A stretch of 64,000 nt of DNA from Macrocystis pyrifera (taxonomy: Eukaryota; Sar; Phaeophyceae; Laminariales; Laminariaceae). Positions 47,301 through 58,968 of this stretch are shown one piece after another. The notes under the pieces are model-generated. The model searched no databases. It was not told the origin of the DNA and saw only the letters and a program-made list of their open reading frames with translations. Every line of letters begins with the position of its first letter. Position 1 is the stretch's first letter. The stretch spans positions 13,974,080 to 14,038,079 of the forward strand of contig JASSKH010000007.1 in NCBI GenBank assembly GCA_031763025.1. Direction: 5' to 3'. Made by a program: the position numbers and the translations under genes.

Positions 47301-48784
47301 CCCCCATCGTGGCACGCGTCGGCTATCGATGCCGCCAATACCCTGCCCTCAACCTTTTTCAGGACCTTTTTCAGGACGGCAGTCTGGTTTCGGGGACAGA
47401 CTACTTACAGTAGAATTGGACTGCTCTGTCCCCTAAACGGGACTGACTGCAGTTTGACCTCAAGGGGCGTATTGCTTTGCCCTGCGGCGAGACACGACAC
47501 CCCCCCCCGTTTTGGTGCTGCGTGTTCACGGCGATTTTTTTTGTTGTTGTTATTTACTCTGGTGTTCCTGTTTTGTTGACGTGGCCGTCGATGCCGTTGA
47601 CGGCTGTCTGTGTCGGCGGCCAGAGATTTAGCGCGTCGCCCCTCCGTCGTGTGGCCTGCGCACCCTTGCTACCGTCAACCCCGCTCCTCGCCTCTGTACG
47701 CCTTTTCCACAATATGACAATATCACAGCCTGCACAAGAAACGCCACGTCCTCGCGCGCATACAAACGTTGAAAAGTGCCCTCTCGGACCACCACCCCCC
47801 CCCCCGTGCACTGTGTAGTCAATGCTCTGTGGCATGGAGCGCTGCAAGCGTAGCTGAAGTGCATAATACTGGTAACTGATGTACTTAGCAATCACAATAG
47901 AACAATAGATAGTGTTAATAGTACGCCAGCAGTATATGAAGCCTATCAAATAAGGAGTCGGATTATAGTAGTATACTCCGTACGAAGTAGTCTTTCGTAT
48001 CGGCCAAACCCAACATGCGGGCAGACTATGTGATTCAGATGATGATGATGATGATCGCATTGATGATAGTGACGATGGTGATGGTGATGATGATGATGAT
48101 GATGATGATGGTGTTCTGACACTATTGCGGGGGACCATAGTAAATAGGACCAAATTTTGGTAGCAAAAATAGATAAACATATAGGTGTTTGTGTGTATCG
48201 TAGGTCCTATTTACTATGGTCCCCCGTAATAGCTTATTTTCCCTGAAACCTAACCTCGAGGTCGCCAAAACACTCCAAAAACGTCCCGATGGCAGAAAAA
48301 ACAAGCAAAAACAAAATGCGCAAGTTCAGGAAGCCCTCTCTTTCCGCTTGGCGTTGTCGTGGAGTTCAGTGCCGCCCCCCGCCCCCCTTTCCCCCCCCCC
48401 CCCCCCGTACCCTTCCGACGTTTTTTTTTTTTCACAAAAAAAAAAATGTTCTCCAACCGAAAAAGGACTGAACCTTTTATCCTAGTGCGCGTGGAACGCG
48501 GACACATATCCCTGGAGGAGAGGTGTTCGGAAGGCTTCGGGATCGTGGAAGACGCAGACTGCTGGCGGCTCACGGAAGACGGGGAGTGCGAGGTGGAGTA
48601 CACCAACTTGTGGTCCAAGGTTTACAAAGAGGAGAGGGAAGTGCTGACGGGGGGGGAAGGGGCCGGGGGGGCGGCGGCGAGCGGCGGACCAAAGAAGAAG
48701 ACGAACGAGCCTCCACCTCCGAGGGACATCCCTGGGCTGGGCTCTTCCTTCTCAGGGGATCAGTGGGGGGGCAGTGACTACTGA
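44327..48784 (+). CDS. PDZ-domain protein with signal peptide and ASAFAP-like plastid motif
   Basis: Four exons with matching phases: 44327-45091, 46026-46130, 46601-46722, 48466-48784 (TGA), about 436 codons. The N-terminus is basic, then hydrophobic (AAVAATTLAVVAGPLSA), followed by VAEAFVTP, which matches the heterokont ASAFAP cleavage pattern with Phe at +1. This implies import across the four-membrane plastid. A poly-Ser run and an acidic, Glu-rich region follow. Exons 2-4 form a PDZ-like fold: KPLGITIEAS, YITSVG, GLAVGDLLTGVSAVFG and RTEPFILVRVERG. The SAVFGxxxW segment recalls plant thylakoid PDZ-TPR proteins of the ZKT type (from memory). The C-terminal exon has an acidic/aromatic stretch, then a basic Pro-rich tail. 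No TPR repeats are seen. Another in-frame ATG is at 44357; the first is preferred because it lengthens the basic n-region. It may be a plastid assembly or scaffold factor; the partner is unknown. Confidence 0.75.
44494..44551 (+). repeat. (TCC)n encoding poly-Ser in the PDZ protein
   Basis: About 19 TCC units inside exon 1, just after the predicted plastid cleavage site, giving a run of about 20 Ser. Confidence 0.85.
47065..47174. mobile_element. MITE-like element (family M), full length
   Basis: About 110 bp with terminal inverted repeats: left CTATTACGGGAGTCCATAGT, right TACTATGGTCCCCCATAATAG. The inner part is A/T-rich (AAAACCTATATATTTACC). No coding capacity. It lies in the last intron of the PDZ gene. 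Confidence 0.65.
48122..48232. mobile_element. MITE-like element (family M), full length
   Basis: Left CTATTGCGGGGGACCATAGT and AAATAGGACC; right GGTCCTATTTACTATGGTCC and CCCGTAATAG. The terminal ~30 bases are nearly perfect inverted repeats. Also in the last PDZ-gene intron, about 1 kb from the previous copy. Confidence 0.7.
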
Positions 48785-49484
48785 TTTTTTTTGTTTTTAA
48801 GAGCGGCTTTGGGGCTCTAGAGGGTGGCGATTAATAACAAGCTGCACGCCTCTGTGCCACGCGAGTTTGGTATGGTGGTATTTCTGTGGTTCGGCGGCTC
48901 TGTCGCTTTCCGTGGGAGACATGACGCGCCTTGCCCTCCCCGTGCTTTTGCTTTGCTTTGCTTGCGTAGTCCATTGTATGGTGCTGTCTCTCTTTTTGGA
49001 GGGATAAAATAACGCATGGATCCGTATGGTCGCGATTTACAGTAGTTACAACGACTATTATCTTCGTCGGCAGGACGATGATGTGTCTCTCCCTTGTTTT
49101 TCGGGTTTATCCTGGGTTGGGTAGTCGAACGGCGTTTTTTCTCCAGGAGCTTATTTTGACCAAGTTAATATAATACATTTTCATATATAGTAACATACCT
49201 GGTATTATACCAGATGATGACTAAAATTGCGGTAGACGCGTATTCAGGAATAAATACTGTGTGTGTGATGCTTGGACCGGGACACTCCTATCCCCTCCTT
49301 TGCATGCATGTTCCATGGGTCGATTGAACGCGTGGTTTGGCGGGGTAGGCCCATTGGAACAACCAAAAATGTCATGAATCGTGACGAAGTATTGAACGTG
49401 ACATTTTCCGCGAAATCGTGATAGGTATTTTGTCACGAATCATGACAACGAAAAGTTTACACACATCGGACAGATAGATCATCT

Positions 49485-49735
49485 ACAGATAGATAAACTA
49501 CAGATAGATCATCTACAGATAGATCTTCTACAGATAGATCATCTACAGATGACAGATGGATCATCCAGCTCCTAACCTGCCTTTATGATATGTTGTGCAG
49601 GATCTGTGTAGAACAGATCCAACCCAGGAAACGTGTCCTGGACCATGCAGAATGTACGGCTCCCACCCGGTAACATGAGCTAGATCACACAGATCATGCA
49701 GATGAGGAACGTATCTATCTATCTGCCCCTGAACA
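49485..49735 (-). repeat. GATC-rich dispersed repeat (family G), copy 4, inverted
   Basis: An array of ATCATCTACAGATAGATC units followed by TGTTGTGCAGGATCTGTGTA, CAACCCAGGAAACGTGTCCT and CATGAGCTAGATCACACAGA, the reverse complement of 38805-39100. Confidence 0.6.
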
Positions 49736-51007
49736 TTTTGTCCAGTGGATCATTGAGTGGGCATCGGTTATCTGTCCGGGGCGTGAGAATTTTAGGAAAA
49801 AGAGAAAAACGTAAATTTGACGATTCGCGATAGAAAACCATGTTACTTGGTTTTTAGGTGACGTTACGCCAACTTTCAAGTGATGCCACGGATGCTGCTT
49901 TTTTTGGATGCATCAGGGATGATCCCGAGAAGAACGAGGAGTGTTGCCCCGTAGCCCTTCACATCATATTCATGTTAATGTCTTCGTTAGGTCCTGAGCC
50001 CGAGCATTTGTTCGTACCATCAATAGTTGTTTTTTTCGTCAGAAATTTTCAAAATGCGTGATCAATAATCTCGTCGAACCGCGCGCCGTGTGGTACTTCA
50101 ATGAAGGCGGGCGTGGGACGGGGTGTATGATCTCGAGGAGGGCATAAGTCGGTGACTTTTGTGTTGAACAACACCACAAACGTCCTATATTTATTGTACG
50201 TGCGCGTACCGAACCGCGCTCGGATACCAAACCTTGTATTCTGAAAAAAAAAAATGGGTATTATAGTGTCACGCTCATTTGTGGGAAATAAGTGTGTGTG
50301 CTCGCGCGCATCAAAGCGTTTTCTCTGCAGTGGAACACATCGACACTCAGTATCCGTGCCGATGACTCGCCTCGTACGTAAAGTAGAGAATATTCCATAT
50401 TCGCTTGGCTACGCACATGACACCTGGTATCGTATGTACCACCACCACGACGTGAAGTGAGCCTGCTGTGAGTGACTGAACAAAGTGTGACAAACGTTCT
50501 TGACACCATGTGTACTATTAACCCTTTTGCGGCTTGATTACAGTATCATATCTTCGTTGTACGCTATCATTGTGGTGTACCTGGTAAGTATTTATACGGC
50601 ATACCAGGCATAAATCTAGTCATGACGCCGTTCGTTTTGGATCTTCAAACGCATCCAGGTTTTAGCACACGCCCCGCGAGATACCGGGTCTCCCGAGCCA
50701 CTAGTGCCCCTACGGCCGTGCGACGATGCCACGCCCCCTACACACATCAGCAGCACTCAGTGTCCCCGGCGAAAGAACGGGTGTCGCCACCAAACTCAGC
50801 GAGCGGGGAGCGTCGAAAGGTGCCCTCCCGGGGATGAGTTGATTGTGATCCCCGCGGGAGAGCGAGGGATATCCCCGTGAAGGGAGGGGATTTCAACATT
50901 TTCGGAGGCGTTTCCCTCCCGGGCCTTTTTATGTGTCCCCTTTTGGGTTTCAATTTGTATGGAAGGAGTTTTTCCGGTGATGGAACACCATCACCCCCCC
51001 TCCTCCA

Positions 51008-51078
51008 CCTTGAAAGGGATGCGTGATCAATGGTGATATGACTAAGTAAGGCAAACAATAAATGAGTACGCCCCCCCC
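51008..51078 (+). mobile_element. LINE-like (L family) 3' remnant with poly(C)
   Basis: TTGAAAGGGATGCGTGATCA ... GGCAAACAATAAATGAGTACG then CCCCCCCC. Lies just upstream of the interrupted tRNA-like sequence. Confidence 0.55.
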
Positions 51079-51090
51079 TCCCTCCCCACC

Positions 51091-51325
51091 GGATTTAGGC
51101 TCAGCTGTAGAGCGCTCGACTCTGTAGAGGGTTGCTTACCTCTTATTCGAGAAAATGGTTGGCATACACTGCGTATGAGACGAATGTGGAACTAACCATA
51201 ACCCAAAGCATTAGCATAAGCCAACCAGAGCAACCCTAATCCTGCTAAATCTTGCACATGTTAGTGGGGATCTCTACTGACTCTGTATGTCCAAGTCCGT
51301 GGTTCGAGCCCCACACCTTTCGAGT
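51091..51325 (+). pseudogene. tRNA-like sequence interrupted by a 152-bp insertion flanked by 9-bp repeats
   Basis: The 5' part GGCTCAGCTGTAGAGCG looks like a tRNA D arm (stem GCTC/GAGC). The 3' part CCGTGGTTCGAGCCCCAC looks like a T arm lacking one G, followed by T runs. GACTCTGTA occurs at 51118-51126 and again at 51279-51287; removing one copy with the insert restores a loop region similar to tRNA-Lys-type sequences. The acceptor stem is poor. Either a mobile insertion with target duplication or an intron-like insert; probably non-functional. Confidence 0.4.
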
Positions 51326-54120
51326 TTTTTTATGTTTTTTTTTTTGTAAAACCAGGGTGAAGTGTGTTCTTTTTTTCTCTTGACTTTTTAGTATATGATA
51401 TTATGGTTATACCAAAGCCCATACGATCTGTTTGCACGCTAAAACACATACTACCTGGTACAGGCCTTCTTGAGAAAATATCGGTACGTGGGCGGGTCGG
51501 TAACATACGTACTTACCTGGTACTTACTGCTGTAGTGTAGTGTGCTGCTGTACATCGTAGGTGGGTTGGTGGGTGGATGAGTTGGTGGGTGGATGTCATG
51601 ATGGGTTGGTGGGTGGGCGGGATATGGGTGAGTGGGTGGGTGGGTGGGTGGGTGTGGGTGGGTGGGTGGGTATAATCGTATCCCTATGCAGTATTAATAA
51701 ATCAAGACCCGTCCAATGTATTAGGACAGCGGATTGTCGTTCGACGCTTTGTTAAGAAAAATCTGTGGGGAGAGGACTTACTTGGCTCTTGCAGCAGCAG
51801 CAGGTGGCAGGGAAGTAGGCGCAGCGGGGTGGCAGCAATGGGATTGGGAAAGGGGGGGGGGAGTGCTTGCGGTAGAGTTTTGGTAAGGGAGGGGTTTAGG
51901 TCTTTCATTTCGTTAAGTATTCGGGTTTGATTGGTATTATAGCATCTATTTCTTCTGAAGTCATTGGATTCTGGGTTCCTTTTCATGTATCTGTGTGTGT
52001 GTGGATGGCGTGATTGAGACAAGAGCTATATATACGTACTGTACATTGATTGTCAGGTGCCAAATAGAATATGCCAAAATCAGGTATTATACCTGATCCA
52101 TTGCTACTACTTAGACTGCAGGAATAGTCTTGTGTACACTCGTATCGTAGAGCTCAGTGCATTTTAGTATAGTGAGCATACTACAGCAAGTGCTGTTCAA
52201 GAATAACGAGGCTTTCTCGTAGATTTGTCTTCGTATGTAGAGGGCGTATTTTGTATTGTGCCGTGTTGCCTTTTCGCCATCGTCGTGCAGGCTTGCCCAC
52301 CCGGTGTTCTCCCTGGCGCTTTGAGACTTGCCTTTCGTGGACCCTGCCTTCGATGCCGTGGGGGGACTCGGGGACTCGCCGCTACACTGCGCTCCGTGAC
52401 CACGACTACCCCAATCCGAGCACGGACTATCTCTGTTCTTTACGATAAGATGCCTTACAATACGTGATGCGTTATGCTTTCGTGAAGATACAGCGAGGAA
52501 AAAACAACTTGATACGAGTACCACCTCGAAACGGTATATATCCCACCGCAAAAAATCAAGAAACTGTCCGACACATCAGTTAGACAGAACAAACAGAGGC
52601 AGAGCAAAAGCTCCATCCGCAGGACTACACAACAGCAACATCACCCAAGCCGTGGCTCGAGCGACCGTGAGTAAGTAGACAATGACCAGACCGGGGCCGA
52701 CGATGCCGTTCGATGTCGGGCTATCCATCGCCACCCAGTTGCGCAGGGGTGGGGGTCGAAAGTTCTACCAGCAGTATACAAGTGAAACCAACACAAACGG
52801 CTGAGGATTTATCCCTGCCCACGTGGTCTCCGAAGCATCCTTACGAACGTAAACTCGATGCAACGTGAACCGTAACACGATGGGTCCGCACGAAAGTCTG
52901 AAAGGCTGCCCTTGGCAGACCAGTCATACGCAAGCCGAGCCTAGTGGTGACCCTGATATACCGCCAAGCGAAAAAGGTGCTTGGTGCTGGATCTTGCGGT
53001 TGTGGTTGTGCCGTGCTGTGCGGGGGGGCTGCAAATCGCATGTGATGTCGTGCTGTCCTGCCGACGCGATACGGTGCACTTTTTTTTTGTTCGAAATAGG
53101 GGGAAGTGCATATCGTTCGTCGAGTCACCAACATGCAGATCTCGAATTGTTCCGGCAAACTGGCGCGCTCCATTTCGGGCGCACGGGGCAACGCCCGGCA
53201 GCGTCCCCAGAAAAACAGGCGGCAAGGGAAGTCGTGCGCGCCCGGTCCCCCTGTGGGCCGATCGATTCGACGGAACGGGTCAGCTTGCTTAGAGCGATTC
53301 AACCGAAAGGGTGTTCTGTAGTTGCGATGTTCCCCAGGTGGGAGTTTAGGTGTGCATCCGGTGTTGCTCTCGGGTTTGACGTTTGACTTTTTGGCGTGGA
53401 GACGGAGACAGAACGAGTCATCACCCCAGTCGTGCGCGGCGCGACTATAGGCAGCAAGCCAGGCGAAGCGTGAGCCCCGCATCGTGAAGAGATGTTTCAA
53501 AATCAACTGAAATCCTCGGGCGCGTGTGGTTTGGAGCGCCTTGCCCCCACGTCGACGGCCTGTTTAGCGTCACAAGCAGTTGCTGATTGATGCCCGTGTG
53601 TCCGCTGCATGCGATGATGATAACGGCACAATAAAACGAGTGCACATGCATATCAACATGTGATTTCGTAGCTGTGTCTCGTTCACGCCCACCCACCCAC
53701 CCACCCGCCTACCCTTCCTCCCTCCCTCCGATGCGTTGTTTGCTGTATTTCCCTCTACCTCCTGCAGCCCTTGCAGTTTATTTCTTCCGGCAAAGTCCGT
53801 GTGCAGAAGAACGGGAGAGAGATACATAAATTCCAAGGAAGATACCCGCCGTACAAGAGAAGAGAAGAGAAGACGTGCATCGTGCAGGTGGCCTATCACC
53901 TCTACCTACCTGCAGCATTGTGGCTAACCTCCTCAACGTACAGTAGACCCGAGTTTGCGGTCGGGCGGGAGTGTGCCCCCATCAGCCCTAGCGGGTTGAG
54001 GCCACTACCACTGCAAAGCGCGAGCGGCCTTGAACCGCTGCAGCAAAAGGCCCTAAAATTGACCGCCTTACCGTAGCCGTGGCGCTTGAAAGAGCACAAG
54101 TGTCTACTAGACACAACATT

Positions 54121-55087
54121 ATGAAGAGAAAGCTGCGACACGTGCCGGGCAGCCCGGTCGCAGGTAGCCCCGTGCCGGATAGCCCGGTGCCCAGCAACCT
54201 GGTGCCGAGTGGCCCGGTGGACGGACACCCGCCGGCAGCGGAACAGCAGGGTTCGCAGTATTCAGTGCAGGATGACGAGCCTGTGAAGGTGCGTTCGCCT
54301 GTACGGGATTGGTTTCTGTTGTTCCACATGCGTATGCAGAGGAGGGGAAAACATGACCTCGGATATGTTTATTTATGTGTATTCCTCATGCATGCGTGTC
54401 GTGTACGGTGTACGTATACCCCGGGGGTGGTGGGGGGCGTTACTCATTTGTTGCTTGCCTCAGTCATTTGACCATTAACCACACATCCCTTTCGAAACAG
54501 AGCACCACTCCTACTCCTCCTAAGGGAGACACCTCCAACAGTTGGGTGTTTCATTACGTTTTTTCCATATAGAGACTTTCTGCTAATCTTATCCCCTCCA
54601 TGTTTCGCCTCCTGTGACTGCCACCATCTATTGTAACCCCTAGGATATCGGAGGGGGGGGGGGACTAAACGCGAAGGACATGGTTGAGTTGGGTATCATA
54701 CTCATGTTCATGCGCCATTTTGATGTACGATCTCTAGTCGCATGGGCGTACGTACTGCAATAGAAGTAACCTCCCCACGGGTGCATACATCCACGTCGTA
54801 TTTATGCTATACACCGTGTATCGCGTTGTTTGGCGTGGTTGTCGGTCGTCGTGCAGCGCCGCCAAGGTGAAGAGACCATATGTTTAAACGAAAGAGAAAT
54901 ATTCAAGATCAGGACGAAGGTGCTGAAGCTCATGCGCTCGTACAACGCAGCAGGTGGGATTCGTACGAGCTTCACCCCGTCGTCGCGCGGTGTGCGAGGA
55001 AAGTAGTTGCCGTCGCGCGCGGTGGGGGGACGTCTGCGTTGTTTTACTACTCTCCTATTAATAATAGCAGTAGCAGAAGCAGCAGCG

Positions 55088-55148
<61 letters not shown>

Positions 55149-55185
55149 CAGTAGTAGTAGTGGTAGTAGTAGTAGTAGTAGGAGC

Positions 55186-55256
<71 letters not shown>

Positions 55257-56352
55257 CAGTAGTAGTAGTAGCAGTAGTAGTAGTAGTAGTAGTAGTAGGA
55301 GTAGCAGTAGTAGTAGCTATAAACAAGCACGCACGCGTAGAACGCGTTGCGGAAGCAGGACGCGCATGTGGAGCCACATTTTACACCAGCAGTACGCATG
55401 CGAACTGCCAAACACCGTGTGCGCAATGCAGAGAGCTTTCTATAATCTAACTTCTTCGCAATGGCCGCCGTCGCAAAACCGATGCTGTGTGCCCGTTCCA
55501 TGATACCTGGCCAGCCGCCGAACTCAGCAGCGACGGTCAGAACTACCTCAAGCAGGAGCTGCTGCAAGTGTCAGCTGCTGGCGCCGGCGGATTTCAAGAA
55601 TACTTGGCGACGAACAATTTGAAACCGAAATTCGTCAGCTGTGACGAGCTCCTGAGCAATCGGCTCCTAGAGATTGGCCAGTGAGTACCACAACGAGTTC
55701 ACCGTGCGTGGTACTGTTTTTACTGTGGCGACCGGGATGTGTCTTCGTACAATACCTGGGAAAGTTTCGGCAAGACAAGCAAGCACTCCGAGATCTCGCT
55801 GAATTTTACTGTCGTGCCTCTACTGTATATAGTAGATCCCCTCCCCTCCCCCCCCGCCTCTCATTTTTTCCGGCGCTACGTACCCCTTTTCAATTGTGAT
55901 TCACTAGATGTTTTTCTCTCCGAATGTATCGTGCACGTTCCAGTCCTCAACAGTGTGCCGCATGATGAGCTTCGACGCTGATCACTCATAAATATTGCCC
56001 GGAGGAAGAAGAAAACCAAGAGGGGGAAAAAAAGTGTGTCGTTCATTAGACCCTCAGATACATCCGTGGACCAAACGAGCACCCCTGTTATCTCTCGCTC
56101 TGGTCCGCTGTGAGCTTCCGCTCCGTACCAGGTTAGGCAGACACCCTTATCACATTATCACTCATCACGTAGCTAGCAATCAGCAGCGGCGTTTGCTACA
56201 ATACCTTAAGTCAGTGGTTCCAGTGCACCTCCATGTATAACCCCGACAATGTTACCCAATAGTTTCTGTGCGTTGCGTTATCACATCACCAAGACGTTGT
56301 CACGGATTGCGTTCATTTTTACGTATTTCACCGTACGTACATACCGCAAACC

Positions 56353-56383
<31 letters not shown>

Positions 56384-56423
56384 ATCCGCAAACCCCTCCT
56401 TGCTCCCTACACATGCATTAAAC

Positions 56424-56462
<39 letters not shown>

Positions 56463-58886
56463 CCCCCCGCGACCTTTCCCCCATACCCCCTCATCAAACG
56501 CTAGCCCAAGAGAGCTATTGTTCTGCACGGAGATACCAGACGGATTTTTCTCTCTCCGGAACGCGTTCTCGTCTTCCTTCTGCAAGGGGCAGCCCCTGCC
56601 CGAATACGTGTACGAGGCGTTCGCCCTCAGCCTGCTAGCCGCGGTGGAAATGCTGCACCGAAACGGCTTCACCCGACACAGGTTCTCCCCCGACACTGTC
56701 CTCATAGGGCCAAACATGCGGATCAAGGTGCGTCATGTGTGACGGGTGACACAATGGCAACATCGGGGGGGGTGGTACTCAATATCATGCATGGCCGTAA
56801 TCGTATGACCATAGACCCCCGGGAAGGATGGGGGGGGGGGGGGGGGGGGGGGGGGGCGATACGATTACGGCGTATTATATCATAGTACTCAAGACTCTAC
56901 GATGGGCCCCAAAAATACATTTATCTTTCTTTGTTTCGCACACAATGCCCGTCTCTAAACCAGCAGCATGTTCCCCCGGGTCGAGACTTTAAGTACTCTC
57001 CGTCTGGAAGGAAGGCCAACGACTCGAGCTTCTTGAGCTTCTTGTTTCCTCTACTGTGTAGGTGTCAATCTACTGTAAGTGTCAATGGAGGGGTATCTCT
57101 AGGGGCAACTGCTGAGATAGGTGGTATATTCACAGCAACTTTTCGCCTTGCAGGGCAAATGTTTCTGACTTTTATGAGGCTTCTCATCTATCAAAACTAC
57201 CCACGAACGCACGCGCCATCGTTCGTTTTTTTTTTTCAACACTATTTTTCGGGTGTAGACCTAGTATAGAAAAAGACCACGAGATCGATGGCTCTTCGGG
57301 TTAATTGAGCACAAAAAAAAAAAAAAAAAACGTTTTCGGGAGAGAGATTGAGAGCTCAAGTCTAATGGGGAAACTCAGAAAATATAGGGTGCACCCCCAT
57401 CTTTCGTAACATGTATCTACCCAATATATATTTGGTTGCGTTAGTCTGTTTTGTAGGGCCGTTTAGGGCCCATCTTAACGGGGACTTTCGGCTCTTTTAA
57501 TTTGACTTGATTTTTTTTTAAATTTAATTTAAGGGCCCATCTTATCGAGGACTTTCGGTTCTTTCAATTTGACTCGATTTTTTTTTTCTAATTTAATTTG
57601 CATCTGATTAAACGAAATTTAGTGTTCCCCGTTAAGATGCGCCCTTAGACCTACGTATCAAGGTGTGTAACCCAATGACAAGAGGAGAGGGGGGGGGGGG
57701 GGGGGGGGCAGGGGCTACGAGACTACTTAATATTCCTATTTTAGCGTTTACTTTTTCGCAAACAAGGGCGGTTTCGCCGTTTCAAGTGACGGAGCGAAAA
57801 GTCAACAGCAAAAAAATCCCCGCCAATTTCAAGGGGAGGCTACAAGGCTACTCGTGCTTGATTGAGTTTAATTTTTTACTACGTACCTGGTAGCGGTTTG
57901 TGGCAAAAAGGGGGAGGGCTACGAGGCTGTTTCATTTTTTTTTTCTTCTTATCTTGGTATTTATCATTCATTCGCTGTCAAGGCTGTTTCTGAAAACGGG
58001 CGCAATGACAACGGCAAAAAAAACATCACAAATTTGTCGCCAGTAGTGAGAAAAAAAAAAAAGCTGAAACCTGGCGGAGGTGCGCGAAAAAACATCACTC
58101 TATACCCTTTATCGAGACCTATACAGGCAGGCGGGGGTATACTGCAGTAGTAAAATGTAAGAAAAAAAAAAAAACGCTCCTCGTTAGTTCGTTCAGAAAT
58201 CCCACCCCATTGGCCTGATTTTGTTGGTCGTTGTAGGGATGTGGCGTCGTCGATGCCTTGTGCTTCGAGGTATTGTATTATTGCGGGGGACCATAGTAAA
58301 TGAGACCAATTTTTGTATGTAAAAATAGGGATATATATAGGTTTTTGTGTGTACCGTAGGTACTATTTACTACGGTCCTCCGTAATGATAGTATTACAGC
58401 ACGACACCCTGAGCTTGCCGCCCTCAACAACCTGCCGCATGATGAGCTTCAACGTTGATCACTCATAAATAAGCATTCCCGGAGACAGAAGAAGAAAACC
58501 AAAGACGGAAACTTTCAACAACAACAACTACTACACAAAAAGGAAACCCGTCTGCGGTATATGTGCGCGAAGTCCAGATATCTCCACTCCACTTCACTAT
58601 TAATAGTTAGTATACCTTCCCCGCCTGGTGCTGTCCTTTGTGTCCTTTGTGTCTACATACCAATGTTTTTTGCATGCACCTCAGTTTCTAAGGCTCACTT
58701 CCATCAAAGACATTCTGAGGAACCTCGAGGTCAACGCCTGCTTCAGGGCCCCACCACCAACCGCCTCCACCACCAAAAAAAAGGCCGGGGCGATCGAGAC
58801 ACAGCACGACCACCCCGATGGATCAAAGGTACGAACGTTTTACCCAACTATTAATACTATACTGCAGCAGCATGTATACATCTAAT

Positions 58887-58968
<82 letters not shown>

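Larger units (their letters stand above)
48785..54120. other. Spacer between PDZ gene and pseudokinase
   Basis: Holds a family G repeat (49485-49735), an L-family remnant (51008), the interrupted tRNA-like sequence (51091), GGGT-rich microsatellite at 51560-51675, and a possible early pseudokinase exon at 53774-53886. No other supported gene was seen. Confidence 0.5.

Noticed and set aside
49858-50000. Possible exon (VTLRQLSSDATDAAFFGCIR, DDPEKNEECC) after a TTTTTAG acceptor-like site
   Set aside because: No partner exon or clear donor could be matched in phase.
52865-53386. 173-codon plus-strand frame
   Set aside because: Overlapped by an equally long minus-strand frame; no domain, no splice logic, no codon pattern seen.
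53774-53886. Stretch FISSGKVRVQKNGREIHKFQ ending at a CAG|GTGGCC site, as an upstream pseudokinase exon
   Set aside because: Plausible, but phase to the next exon needs an acceptor inside 54121-54132; left out of the model.
55007-55567. Long poly-Val, poly-Ser, poly-Thr and poly-Tyr frames
   Set aside because: All derive from the (AGT)n tract.
55739-55840. Protein-like stretch YLGKFRQDKQALRDLAEFYC after pseudokinase exon 55515-55680
   Set aside because: The neighbouring exons join in phase across it and no compatible acceptor and donor were seen.
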